Positions 1 through 8,102 of a stretch of DNA of 64,000 bases are shown piece after piece; the stretch's first letter is position 1; every line of letters begins with the position of its first letter. The translations under genes were made by a program, and so were the position numbers. The notes under the pieces are model-generated. The model was not told the DNA's origin. It was given only the letters and a program-made list of their open reading frames with translations, and did no database searches. The stretch is from Sphingobacterium hungaricum (GTDB lineage: Bacteria; Bacteroidota; Bacteroidia; Sphingobacteriales; Sphingobacteriaceae). The stretch lies in NCBI RefSeq assembly GCF_015210005.1, contig NZ_MU158698.1, forward strand, positions 1,249,009-1,313,008. Direction: 5' to 3'.

Positions 1-85
1 ATAGCATCTAAAAACAAAAGCACAATTTTACTAAAAATAATGCAGTTCGGGCAGTCTTTTGAAAATCAATTCGCATTTAAAATCG

Positions 86-93
86 TAATTTTG
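86..93 (+). promoter_or_regulatory. -7 promoter element of ruvC (TAATTTTG)
   Basis: The octamer matches the Bacteroidetes TAnnTTTG -7 consensus exactly and ends only 4 bases before the ruvC ATG. A TTTG lies at 58-61, 24 bases upstream, slightly further than the usual spacing. If used, transcription would start at or next to the ATG and give a leaderless mRNA. Confidence 0.5.
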
Positions 94-97
94 GCTT

Positions 98-664
98 ATG
101 CTAAACGAAAAGGCGAAAGAGCGGATTATATTGGGAATTGACCCTGGAACTGTTGTATTAGGTTATGGGCTGATTAAAGAAACCGGAAAGAAAATTTCGC
201 TGATTAGCATGGGCGTTATCAAATTGGGTCATTTGGACGACCACGGCCTGAAGCTTCAGCGAATCTTTAAAAAAACCAGTGCATTGATTGAAGAGTACAA
301 TCCAGATTGTGTCGCATTAGAAGCTCCTTTTTACGGCAAAAACATTCAGGTGATGCTCAAACTAGGTCGTGCTCAAGGGGTAGCGATGGCTGCGGCATTG
401 CATAAAGACATTCCCATTTTTGAATATTCACCTCGAAAAATAAAACAATCCGTTACCGGAAATGGAAATTCAAGCAAGGAACAAGTGGCGGCCATGCTGA
501 AAACTTTATTGAATTTTCAGGAATCTCCTCAATTTCTAGATGCTACCGACGGTCTTGCCGTGGCAGTCTGCCATTCATTTCAGCAAAATACCAGCTCCGG
601 AAACAGCAAAAGCTACAGTGGTTGGGAATCTTTTGTCAAGGACAATGAGAAACGGGTGCGCTAA
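98..664 (+). CDS. ruvC: RuvC, Holliday junction resolvase
   Basis: This is the endonuclease that cleaves Holliday junctions in the RuvABC complex during recombination and repair. The 188 residues are normal for the family. The RNase H-like fold starts at residue 10 with IDPGT, and the four acidic metal ligands can be assigned as Asp15, Glu75 (in ALEAPFYG), Asp148 and Asp151 (in LDATDG). The N-terminus is a few residues longer than typical RuvC. The start is supported by a -7 element just upstream. The 3' end overlaps the converging gene at 661-1704 by 4 bases. ruvA and ruvB are not in the window. Confidence 0.95.
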   Translation: MLNEKAKERIILGIDPGTVVLGYGLIKETGKKISLISMGVIKLGHLDDHGLKLQRIFKKTSALIEEYNPDCVALEAPFYGKNIQVMLKLGRAQGVAMAAALHKDIPIFEYSPRKIKQSVTGNGNSSKEQVAAMLKTLLNFQESPQFLDATDGLAVAVCHSFQQNTSSGNSKSYSGWESFVKDNEKRVR

Positions 665-1704
665 ATCTGCACGGAACGAATTACATTCTTCACATTCAGC
701 TCCACAATATCTGTCATTGTTTTGCATTTCAGATAGGCTGCATTATCGTAAAATTTGGCATATCCTTCGCGAAGCGTCTTAATATTTTCTTCTGTGGAAA
801 GTTGCTGAACTTGCGAAGCATCTCTCAAATCTTTGATGCGGTGGCGCTCGCTGCGTACCCGATGCACAATGGAGGACCTCTCTTCTTGCTGGTATTGCAA
901 TACGGTTTTTTCCGTCAAATATTCCATCGATAATTTCACGTAAGGAAAATTCTCTTTAAAAAACTGAGGCATGTAGACCTTTGGATTTCCTTCATAAAAC
1001 TGCTGGTCGAAATCAATCGCCCGAATCCTAAATTGAAAATCATCAAAATCCGGCGTAATTTGCATCACAAAATTATAAGCACGCATATCGCCCAACAACG
1101 AAATAATGCATCGTTCATTAAATTTTACAAATTCCTTTGCGATACGTGTTTGATTATAATCCGGTGTGTACATCCGCGCTTGGCTAAAAACGTCTCCAGG
1201 AATTCCTGCAATATGCTCTTCGATTAATGTATCGCGATCGACCAAATAATTGACTTGGTTCGGAGAAAGAATTTCTTCCAATTCCAAACCATAAATCCTT
1301 GACGCGTCAGCTTGTTTGATGTAGAAATAATCGTAAACATCATTTAATCGATTAATGATTCGGATGCGAAATGGGCGTGTATTCCCAAAAGCACAAAATT
1401 CAATCCTGTCAATGATTTTATGCTGCACGATGCGTGTATTTCCGGAAGCTTTTAATTTGGCATAAATTATTTTTAGCCCATCATAAAGCTGGTCCTGGAC
1501 GTATGGCGGATATAGAGGCGTTTCCCAAAGTGTATCATTGCCAAATTTATCCATTACCGGCACAGTCTCTTGGAAATTGAGCAAGTCTTTGTAAGAAAGC
1601 GGCAATTTCCCATCTCGCTGGTAAAATTTCAAATACTTTTGCAAGCCAGGGCCAACGGGATAAATCGGCTTTTTTCTGGATATTTTTACATCTTCAATTT
1701 CCAT
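661..1704 (-). CDS. Conserved hypothetical protein with protein-kinase-like motifs
   Basis: I do not recognise this 347-residue protein as a named family. It is a soluble, charged protein with no signal peptide or membrane segment. The pattern GDMRAYN (Asp206, Asn211) followed about 20 residues on by RAIDFDQ (Asp231) resembles the catalytic loop and DFG-like metal site of protein-kinase-like folds. A YFYIK segment (Lys130) and EEHIAGIPGD at 162-171 could be the ATP lysine strand and hinge. This reading is inference from motif order only. The C-terminal third is rich in Arg, Lys and Glu and probably helical. It is transcribed divergently from the Lrp regulator across a 277-bp AT-rich gap and converges on ruvC with a 4-base overlap. 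Confidence 0.6.
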   Translation of the reverse strand: MEIEDVKISRKKPIYPVGPGLQKYLKFYQRDGKLPLSYKDLLNFQETVPVMDKFGNDTLWETPLYPPYVQDQLYDGLKIIYAKLKASGNTRIVQHKIIDRIEFCAFGNTRPFRIRIINRLNDVYDYFYIKQADASRIYGLELEEILSPNQVNYLVDRDTLIEEHIAGIPGDVFSQARMYTPDYNQTRIAKEFVKFNERCIISLLGDMRAYNFVMQITPDFDDFQFRIRAIDFDQQFYEGNPKVYMPQFFKENFPYVKLSMEYLTEKTVLQYQQEERSSIVHRVRSERHRIKDLRDASQVQQLSTEENIKTLREGYAKFYDNAAYLKCKTMTDIVELNVKNVIRSVQI

Positions 1705-1845
1705 AACAACTAACTAGAAAACTAATTTACTGATTATTATTTTCACTTATCCGAATTCCATCAGTTTATCGCTTAAATTGTAATTATTTAAAAAAAATTG
1801 ACATAAATATTCCAAAAAAATACCAATAATTCCATTTTTACTTAT

Positions 1846-1853
1846 TATTTTTG
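1846..1853 (+). promoter_or_regulatory. Candidate -7 element for the Lrp/AsnC gene
   Basis: TATTTTTG matches TAnnTTTG in the AT-rich gap between two divergent genes, about 130 bases ahead of the regulator start. No convincing -33 element is seen, so the assignment is tentative in such AT-rich sequence. Confidence 0.3.
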
Positions 1854-1911
1854 ATAAATTTATAATTCAGAAACATACTAAACGGAATAAAATTTGAAAC
1901 AGATAAAGGCA

Positions 1912-1927
1912 TTTTATTCGAATAAAA
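1912..1927. promoter_or_regulatory. 16-bp perfect palindrome, candidate Lrp operator
   Basis: TTTTATTCGAATAAAA is a perfect palindrome 54 bases ahead of the Lrp/AsnC-type gene. Lrp-family proteins bind AT-rich dyads and often regulate their own gene, so this is a reasonable autoregulatory site; binding itself is inference. Confidence 0.4.
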
Positions 1928-1981
1928 ATTTTATTTTCTCTTAAAAAAATCAAATCAGATAATTATTAATCATCAATTTTT

Positions 1982-2452
1982 ATGGACAAAACATACTCAA
2001 ACTACGATTTAGATAATTTAGACATCCAAATATTATCCATCTTGATGGAAGATGCGTCTATTCCATACACAGAAATTGCAAAAAAATTAATTGTATCTGG
2101 CGGAACCATCCATGTTCGCATGAAGAAAATGGAAGAATTGGGAATTATCCATGGTTCGAATTTGATTATTAACCCTCAAAAAGTCGGATTTGATATCACT
2201 GCTTTTTTAGGTATTTACTTAGAAAAAGGCTCGCAATATTCAGATGCAGTAAAACAGTTGCAACAAATCAAAGAAGTTGTAGAGTTGCATTACTGCACCG
2301 GACAATACAGTATGTTTGCTAAAATTGTCTGCCGTGACACCGCTCACCTGCGTAAGGTTTTGAATGAAGATATTCAAGCTTTGACAGGAATCCAGCGGAC
2401 GGAAACAATTATTTCATTAGAAGAAAGTATTAAAAGACAGATTACGCTTTAA
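1982..2452 (+). CDS. Lrp/AsnC family transcriptional regulator
   Basis: This 156-residue protein has the standard layout of the family: an N-terminal winged helix-turn-helix (about residues 8-60, starting YDLDNLDIQIL and including YTEIAKKL and TIHVRMKKME), followed by a RAM ligand-binding and oligomerisation domain (about 70-150, with GTG-like turn CTGQYSMFAKI). Such proteins sense amino acids and act as octamers on DNA. It faces the arginine operon tail to tail, which suggests but does not prove a role in amino-acid metabolism. A perfect 16-bp palindrome upstream may be its operator. Confidence 0.9.
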   Translation: MDKTYSNYDLDNLDIQILSILMEDASIPYTEIAKKLIVSGGTIHVRMKKMEELGIIHGSNLIINPQKVGFDITAFLGIYLEKGSQYSDAVKQLQQIKEVVELHYCTGQYSMFAKIVCRDTAHLRKVLNEDIQALTGIQRTETIISLEESIKRQITL

Positions 2453-2474
2453 TCGGGAATTCTGTTATCCAAAG

Positions 2475-2508
2475 AACAAATCTTGATTCGAAAGTTTCAA
2501 GATTTGTT
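2475..2508. terminator. Hairpin between converging Lrp gene and argE
   Basis: AACAAATCTTGA and its exact complement TCAAGATTTGTT enclose a 10-base loop. The stem sits between two converging genes and could act in both directions, although neither side has a long T run. Confidence 0.55.
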
Positions 2509-2551
2509 TATCACGAAATCTCAAATATCTTTCAAGAATACCTACACGATT

Positions 2552-3616
2552 TTATAGAATCTTTCCTAGCAGGTTGTAGTAAAATCGGACTCCTTCAAAC
2601 AGTTCTTCCACATAAATAAATTCATCTGCCGAATGAGAACGCGCAGAATCGCCAGGCCCTACCTTAACAGAAGGGACAGAAAGCAAAGCTTGGTCGCTCA
2701 TGGTTGGGCTTCCGTAGACTTCGGCGCCTAAAGAAATTCCTGCTTGGACTATGGGATGATAGATAGGGATAGTCGATGGATTTAAGCGAGTCGAACGTGC
2801 GCTTACAGATGATTTCACATGCTGTTTAATAATCTCCAACACGTCCAGATTGGTGTAAACGTCGGTTGTACGAACATCGACAACAAAACTGCAGTTCGCT
2901 GGAACAACATTATGCTGAGAACCCGCTTGAATCATGGTTACAGACATTTTTACCGGGCCTAAAAATTCAGATTCTTTGGGAAATTGATACGATTTGAACC
3001 AGCTGATATCCTCCAACGCATTATAAATCGCATTTTCTCCCTCTTCTCGAGCAGCATGTCCCGAAATCCCTTTGGCTTCGCAATCTAATACCATCAAACC
3101 TTTTTCTGCTACCGCTAAATTGAGCAAAGTCGGCTCACCAATTATTGCAAAATCAATAGGAACTAGGTGTTTAACCGCTTCTTCAATGCCATTCTTTCCA
3201 GAAATCTCTTCTTCTGCGGAAGCTAGAAAACAGATGTTGTAGGCTAAGTTTTCTTGTTCGTAATACGAAATAAATGTTGCCAGAAGTGAAACTAGACATC
3301 CTCCTGCATCATTGCTCCCTAAACCGTACAATTTGCCATTTTCAATAGCCGGCGTAAATGGATCTCGCGTATAGTCCTTATTCGGTTTTACCGTATCATG
3401 GTGAGAATTCAGTAAAATTGTAGGTTTATTGGCATCAAAATGAAGGTTGTAAGACCAGACATTATTTTGATTTCTTTGGTATGGAATACCGTGCTGTCCT
3501 AAAAATTCAGCAAGCAAATCGGCAGTTTTGTCTTCTTCCCTACTGAACGATGGAATTGCAATTAATCGTTGCAATAACGAAATGCTATGTTCTGTTATTG
3601 AATCGAGCTTATTCAT
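2552..3616 (-). CDS. argE: M20 family deacylase of the arginine pathway (ArgE type)
   Basis: This 354-residue zinc hydrolase of the M20 family removes the N-acyl group at the end of acyl-ornithine or acyl-citrulline synthesis. Visible motifs are HHDTVKP (metal ligands around residue 73), GSNDAGG, the catalytic glutamate cluster AEEEISG, GEPT, and HSADEF near the C-terminus. It is the last gene of the arg operon, and its start overlaps the end of proC by 8 bases. Because the operon carries the ArgF' acyl-ornithine carbamoyltransferase, the likely substrate is N-acyl (probably N-succinyl) citrulline rather than acetylornithine. LysK or DapE-like activity is less likely in this context. Confidence 0.85.
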   Translation of the reverse strand: MNKLDSITEHSISLLQRLIAIPSFSREEDKTADLLAEFLGQHGIPYQRNQNNVWSYNLHFDANKPTILLNSHHDTVKPNKDYTRDPFTPAIENGKLYGLGSNDAGGCLVSLLATFISYYEQENLAYNICFLASAEEEISGKNGIEEAVKHLVPIDFAIIGEPTLLNLAVAEKGLMVLDCEAKGISGHAAREEGENAIYNALEDISWFKSYQFPKESEFLGPVKMSVTMIQAGSQHNVVPANCSFVVDVRTTDVYTNLDVLEIIKQHVKSSVSARSTRLNPSTIPIYHPIVQAGISLGAEVYGSPTMSDQALLSVPSVKVGPGDSARSHSADEFIYVEELFEGVRFYYNLLGKIL

Positions 3617-4409
3617 TGTATAATCCGCCAGCTTTTAAGGCTGACAATTTTATTCCTTTGATAAAAGCGGAACTAAAACCATTATGTTCCATTTCATTCA
3701 ATCCCGCTATGGTACATCCTTTTGGTGATGTCACCTTATCGATTTCGCTTTCAGGATGATTTTGCGTCAGCAATAATAAATCAGCCGCACCTTTGGCTGT
3801 TTGAATTGCCATTTTTAATGCGTCGTGCGCATGAAAGCCAATTTCAACTCCGCCTTGCGATGCTGCTCGTATGCTGCGCAAGAAAAATGCGATTCCACAG
3901 GCACATAAAGCAGTTGCGGAAGTCATCAAATCTTCGGCAATTACAACAACAGCTCCAACAGTCTCGAACAATTGCTCAACTTGCTGTATAGCATGTTGCG
4001 AAGCATTGTCTGTAGAAATACAGGTCATGGATTCGCCGATGGCGATTGCCGTATTTGGCATCGCACGGACAACCTGCGTTTGTTGTCCTAACACTTCTTT
4101 TATCTGTGCACAAGTAACGCCAGAAACCACTGAAATTACCAATTGATTTTCAGTAATTGAACTTTTCAATTCCTCCATCACCGCTTTTAACTGCTGCGGC
4201 AAGATGGCCAAAACAATGATGTCTGCACCGATAACCGCATTTGCATTATCGGCATTCGCTAGAAAGCCTTGTTCAACTTCTTTTGACAAATGTTGAATTG
4301 TTCGTCTTGTCAGCATAATATCGCCAGGAGCATATTGCCCTGATTTCACTAAACCTTTAGCCAAAGAAAGCCCAATATTACCTGAACCGATGATCGTTAT
4401 CTTATGCAT
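3609..4409 (-). CDS. proC: Pyrroline-5-carboxylate reductase
   Basis: This 266-residue NAD(P)H-dependent enzyme reduces pyrroline-5-carboxylate to proline. The Rossmann nucleotide-binding motif GSGNIG is at residues 8-13, and the conserved segment VVRAMPNTAIAIGESMT marks the catalytic region. The C-terminal part (SPKGCTIAGLNEME) is the conserved dimer and active-site helix region of ProC. It lies inside the arginine operon, between argB (12-base gap) and argE (8-base overlap), which links proline and arginine production from glutamate-derived intermediates. Confidence 0.92.
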   Translation of the reverse strand: MHKITIIGSGNIGLSLAKGLVKSGQYAPGDIMLTRRTIQHLSKEVEQGFLANADNANAVIGADIIVLAILPQQLKAVMEELKSSITENQLVISVVSGVTCAQIKEVLGQQTQVVRAMPNTAIAIGESMTCISTDNASQHAIQQVEQLFETVGAVVVIAEDLMTSATALCACGIAFFLRSIRAASQGGVEIGFHAHDALKMAIQTAKGAADLLLLTQNHPESEIDKVTSPKGCTIAGLNEMEHNGFSSAFIKGIKLSALKAGGLYNE

Positions 4410-4421
4410 ACATTCTATTTT

Positions 4422-5216
4422 TTAGGAAAGGCAGGTTCCGAATTGACTTTGCTGATACAAATGTAAATTCGCTGCATTGCCAATATAAACATTTTTAACA
4501 CCTTTTTCAATTGCAGAAAACGCATTGTGTAATTTAGGAATCATTCCTTCATAAATAACGCCCGATGATTTCAACTGTTCAAACTCGGAAGCTTGAATCG
4601 ACGGAATCACAGAATGTTCGTCATTTACATCTGCCAATACTCCATTTTTTTCAAAGCAATAAATTAATGTTGTTTCATACAATTTGCTTAATGCGATAGC
4701 TAATGACGCCGCAATTGTATCGGCATTCGTATTTAACAACTGGCCATTTCCATTGTGGGTAATAGCCGAAAAAATCGGGGTAAAACCCGCTTGCAAAAAC
4801 TTCTTAATCGACAATGTATTGATGGAATCAGCTAGAATATCTCCCACAAAACCATAATCAATGTCTTTGACAGGTCTTTTAACCGCCTTGATGACATTGC
4901 CATCGGCACCACTCAAACCCAACGCATCGCAATTGTATTTCTGTAGCGTTGCCACAATTTTTTTATTGGTCAATCCCGCGTAGACCATTGTCACGACATC
5001 CAACATGGCTTCGTCCGTAATTCTACGGCCTTCCACCAATTTGGCTTCGATGCCTATTTCGGAGGCGATGCGAGTTGCAATTTTTCCTCCGCCATGCACC
5101 AATATTTTCTTACCGGGCATAGCGGCAAATTTTTCCAAAAAATCCTGTAAATGACCATCATTATCAATCACATTTCCACCAATCTTGATGATATTTAACG
5201 TACTATTTGAAGACAT
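4422..5216 (-). CDS. argB: N-acylglutamate kinase
   Basis: This 264-residue amino acid kinase phosphorylates the gamma-carboxylate of N-acyl-glutamate. The N-terminal KIGGNVID and LVHGGGKIA motifs bind the phosphate groups, and NTNADTIAASLA marks the central substrate region. It ends one base before the argF' stop side, in the same operon. In Bacteroides the orthologue acts on N-succinylglutamate; since the neighbouring ArgF' has a succinyl-type specificity residue, the same substrate is likely here. The sequence alone does not prove the acyl group. Confidence 0.93.
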   Translation of the reverse strand: MSSNSTLNIIKIGGNVIDNDGHLQDFLEKFAAMPGKKILVHGGGKIATRIASEIGIEAKLVEGRRITDEAMLDVVTMVYAGLTNKKIVATLQKYNCDALGLSGADGNVIKAVKRPVKDIDYGFVGDILADSINTLSIKKFLQAGFTPIFSAITHNGNGQLLNTNADTIAASLAIALSKLYETTLIYCFEKNGVLADVNDEHSVIPSIQASEFEQLKSSGVIYEGMIPKLHNAFSAIEKGVKNVYIGNAANLHLYQQSQFGTCLS

Positions 5217-5217
5217 T

Positions 5218-6183
5218 CTATTTTTCTAATTTTTCTAATATATTTTTCAAGACAACTTGAGCAGCCAAAACGCGGTTGCTCGCTTCCTTGATGACTAATG
5301 AATTTGGTCCATCTAAAATTTGAGACGAAAGTTCCAAATCTCTGCGAACTGGCAAACAATGCATCACTTTTGCATCGTTTGTTAACGCTAACTTTTGATT
5401 ATCCATCATCCAGTTTTCTTCAACCGGATAAACTTTTCCATAATCATTGAACGAAGACCAGTTCTTCACGTAGACAAAATCTGCATCAGCAAGACTTCCT
5501 TCTAAATCATGGCTTATCGTTGCACCATCGGTGAATTCTGTACTTAATTCATAGCCTTCCGGATGCGCGATTGTAAAATCAACCATTCCATCCTTTTGCG
5601 CAGCACACATCCATTCCGAAAATGAATTTGGAACAGCCTGCGGCAATGCCTTAACATGAGGTGCCCAAGCCAGAACGACTTTTGGTTTAGCCACTTTTTT
5701 GTACTCCGTAATCGTAATCAAATCCGTCAAACTTTGCAAAGGATGGCGCGTAGCACTTTCTAATGAAACGACAGGAACGCCGCAATACTTCACAAATTTT
5801 TTGAACAAATCTTCTGTATAATCGGCTTCTTTATCTTTCAAACTTGGGAAAGAACGTAGGCCTAAAATATCGCAATATTCGCCCATAACTGCAGCTGCCT
5901 CACGAATATGTTCGACTGTAGTTCCATTCATCACCACGCCGTCTTGCGTTTCCAGAGCCCAGCCATCCTTATCCATGTTCATGACCATAACCGTCATACC
6001 TAAGTTTGTTGCCGCTTTTTGTGTACTCAAGCGCGTACGCAAACTCGGATTCAGGAATACCAATCCAAGGGTTCTATGCTTACCCAATGTTTCATGAGCA
6101 TATGGATTTGCTTTTAAAGCTAACGCATCCTGAACAAGCGTTTCTAGATTTTCAGCATCAGCTACCGAGAAAAAATTTTTCAT
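5218..6183 (-). CDS. argF': N-acylornithine carbamoyltransferase, predicted succinyl type
   Basis: This 321-residue transcarbamylase transfers the carbamoyl group from carbamoyl phosphate to an N-acylated ornithine. The carbamoyl phosphate motif SLRTR is at residues 47-51, with HPLQSL and HCLP further on. Residue 90, in GTTVEH, is valine. In Xanthomonas AOTCase the aligned residue is Glu92 and in Bacteroides fragilis SOTCase it is Pro90; published mutants in which Glu92 is replaced by Pro, Ser, Val or Ala convert AOTCase to SOTCase. Valine therefore predicts a succinylornithine enzyme. It lies between argD and argB. Confidence 0.92.
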   Translation of the reverse strand: MKNFFSVADAENLETLVQDALALKANPYAHETLGKHRTLGLVFLNPSLRTRLSTQKAATNLGMTVMVMNMDKDGWALETQDGVVMNGTTVEHIREAAAVMGEYCDILGLRSFPSLKDKEADYTEDLFKKFVKYCGVPVVSLESATRHPLQSLTDLITITEYKKVAKPKVVLAWAPHVKALPQAVPNSFSEWMCAAQKDGMVDFTIAHPEGYELSTEFTDGATISHDLEGSLADADFVYVKNWSSFNDYGKVYPVEENWMMDNQKLALTNDAKVMHCLPVRRDLELSSQILDGPNSLVIKEASNRVLAAQVVLKNILEKLEK

Positions 6184-6192
6184 TTGAATAAA

Positions 6193-7326
6193 TTATGCTT
6201 TAAGAGTTTGCTCAAAAGCCGTCAAAAAACGGTCTGCAATTTCTTGGTTAATATTTAGTGCAGGAAGAATACGGATAACATTTGGCTTTGCCTCGCCTGT
6301 AAATATTGCATGCTTGCTAAGCAGGTCTTTCTTCACATGGGCTAATTCCTCAGGCAATTCAATTCCAATCATCAAACCTCTTCCGCGAACTTCTAAAACT
6401 TGGTTAAACTGCTTCAGTTCGCTTATTAAGTAATCTCCAATTCTCTTGGCATTCTCCAACAAGTTTTCTTCTTGAATCACATCCAACACAGCAACAGCAG
6501 CAACACATGCCAAATGATTGCCACCGAAAGTCGTACCCAGAAGGCCGAAAGAAGCTTTGAACTTTGGAGAAATGGAAATTGCTCCGATTGGAAATCCATT
6601 GCCCATTCCTTTTGCCATGCTATAAATATCCGCTTCTACGCCAGAATAATCATGAGAATAGAAAATCCCTGTTCTTCCGTAACCGCACTGAACAGAATCG
6701 GCAATAAACACACTGTTATAGGTATCACAAAGCGAACGAATCAACTTCAAAAATGGAATGCTTGCTTCTCTGATGCCGCCGACTCCTTGAATTCCTTCAA
6801 TAATAACAGCTGCAATTTCGTCCCCAAAAGATTGAAATGCATTGGTCAATGCTTCTTCATCGTTAAATGGGAGAAATACCACATTGTCAGTTTCATTCAC
6901 TGGAGCGACAATAGAAGGATTATCCGTCGCAGCTACAGCAAGCGAAGTACGTCCATGAAATGCTTTGGAAAATGAAATAATCTTTTTTCTTCCCGTATGG
7001 AAAGAAGCTAATTTCAATGCATTTTCATTTGCCTCAGCTCCAGAATTACATAGAAATAAGTTAAAATCAGCTTTTCCAGAAACCTCTCCCAATTGTTTGG
7101 CCAACTGTGTCTGAATAGGAATTTCTATCGAATTGGAATAAAACCCAATGTTGTGTAGCTGTTCTGTTATTTTGGCAACATAATGCGGATGCGTATGACC
7201 AATCGAGATCACGGCATGGCCGCCATATAAATCTAAATATTCTTTTCCAGTCTGGTCCCAAAGAGTACTTCCCTGGGCTTTTACAATATTCACTGGATTC
7301 AAAGGATAAACCTTAAATAATTCCAT
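6193..7326 (-). CDS. argD: N-acylornithine aminotransferase
   Basis: This PLP-dependent class III aminotransferase converts N-acyl-glutamate semialdehyde to N-acyl-ornithine. The PLP site shows as SMAKGMGNGFPIGA, with GYGRTG and SGAEANENALK upstream. I place the start at the ATG at 7326 (MELFKVYPLN, 377 residues) because it fits the family N-terminus; an in-frame ATG at 7365 would add 13 unrelated residues and lies inside the probable promoter. It is the first gene of the arg operon. argC, argG and argH are not in the window. Confidence 0.92.
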   Translation of the reverse strand: MELFKVYPLNPVNIVKAQGSTLWDQTGKEYLDLYGGHAVISIGHTHPHYVAKITEQLHNIGFYSNSIEIPIQTQLAKQLGEVSGKADFNLFLCNSGAEANENALKLASFHTGRKKIISFSKAFHGRTSLAVAATDNPSIVAPVNETDNVVFLPFNDEEALTNAFQSFGDEIAAVIIEGIQGVGGIREASIPFLKLIRSLCDTYNSVFIADSVQCGYGRTGIFYSHDYSGVEADIYSMAKGMGNGFPIGAISISPKFKASFGLLGTTFGGNHLACVAAVAVLDVIQEENLLENAKRIGDYLISELKQFNQVLEVRGRGLMIGIELPEELAHVKKDLLSKHAIFTGEAKPNVIRILPALNINQEIADRFLTAFEQTLKA

Positions 7327-7362
7327 AATACTTTGTATAAAATAGCAATTTAATGCGCAGTG

Positions 7363-7370
7363 CAAATATA
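7363..7370 (-). promoter_or_regulatory. -7 promoter element of the arg operon
   Basis: On the minus strand TATATTTG matches TAnnTTTG exactly, 36 bases before the preferred argD start. No clear -33 TTTG is seen at the right spacing. A palindrome abuts the element on its upstream side. Confidence 0.55.
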
Positions 7371-7389
7371 ATTAAGCCGAAGCTTAATT
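7370..7389. promoter_or_regulatory. 20-bp palindrome in the arg promoter, candidate operator
   Basis: AATTAAGC and GCTTAATT are exact inverted copies around a 4-base centre. The dyad touches the upstream edge of the -7 element, inside the promoter spacer, so a protein bound here would block polymerase. ArgR-type boxes are AT-rich dyads of about this size; the regulator's identity is inference. Confidence 0.45.
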
Positions 7390-7470
7390 GATGAATAAAC
7401 ATAAAAAACCTTTTCTGTTTTGAACTTCCAAAGAGCAGAAATAGCTTATCGAAAAAACAGGACAGAAAAA

Positions 7471-7497
7471 AAGCCTATCATCACTGATGATAGGCTT
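7471..7497 (-). terminator. Terminator of the ribosomal supercluster (after rplQ)
   Basis: AAGCCTATCATCA and its complement form a 13-bp stem around a single-base centre, followed on the minus strand by seven T. It lies 24 bases after the rplQ stop and would end the roughly 15-kb ribosomal transcript before the arg operon. Confidence 0.85.
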
Positions 7498-7521
7498 AAT
7501 ATTTTAAAAAATCGGACTGAA

Positions 7522-8067
7522 TTAGTCTTTCTTTTCTTCTTTTGCAGGAGCTTCTTCAGCTGGAGCCTCTTCAGTTTTTTCAACTTCAGGTGCTGCAGTT
7601 TCTTCAACAACTTCTACAGTTTCAGCATTCTCAACAGTAGCTTTTTTCTTAGAAGCACCGCGTCGTCGAGTAGCTTTTTTCTCAGTTTTAGCTGTTACAC
7701 CGTAAACTTCGTTGTAGTCAACCAATTCAACTAATGCCATTTCAGCATTATCTCCTAAACGGTTTTCCATTTTGATGATACGTGTGTAACCACCTGGACG
7801 AGTAGCCACTTTCTCAGAAATCTCTCTGAAAAGGATTGTTACTGCATCTTTATCTTTCAAATAAGCGAATACAGTACGACGTGAATGTGTTGTGTCGTTT
7901 TTAGATTTAGTAATTAAAGGCTCAACATATTTACGCAACGCTTTAGCTTTAGCTAAAGTTGTGATGATACGTTTGTGCTTTACTAATGAAGTCGCCATGT
8001 TAGCTAACATCGCCTTACGGTGACTGTCAGTGCGGCCTAAGTGATTTACTTTTTTTCCGTGTCTCAT
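7522..8067 (-). CDS. rplQ: 50S ribosomal protein L17
   Basis: The first 115 or so residues ([13 protein letters not shown], then DRHRAM-like SHRKAML and [13 protein letters not shown]) are a standard L17 that binds 23S rRNA at the polypeptide exit side. Total length is 181 residues against about 127 in E. coli; the extra C-terminal tail, from roughly residue 128, is built almost entirely of Lys/Arg, then Ala, Glu, Val and Pro, and is probably disordered. It is the last gene of the alpha operon, after rpoA, with a strong terminator downstream. Confidence 0.95.
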   Translation of the reverse strand: MRHGKKVNHLGRTDSHRKAMLANMATSLVKHKRIITTLAKAKALRKYVEPLITKSKNDTTHSRRTVFAYLKDKDAVTILFREISEKVATRPGGYTRIIKMENRLGDNAEMALVELVDYNEVYGVTAKTEKKATRRRGASKKKATVENAETVEVVEETAAPEVEKTEEAPAEEAPAKEEKKD

Positions 8068-8102
8068 TTTAGTTTTTGTGTTTGTGCATACCGTTCTTTT
8101 AA

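Noticed and set aside
1033..1227. Short plus-strand frame inside the kinase-like gene
   Set aside because: It lies wholly antisense to a longer coherent gene and has no promoter or family-like sequence.
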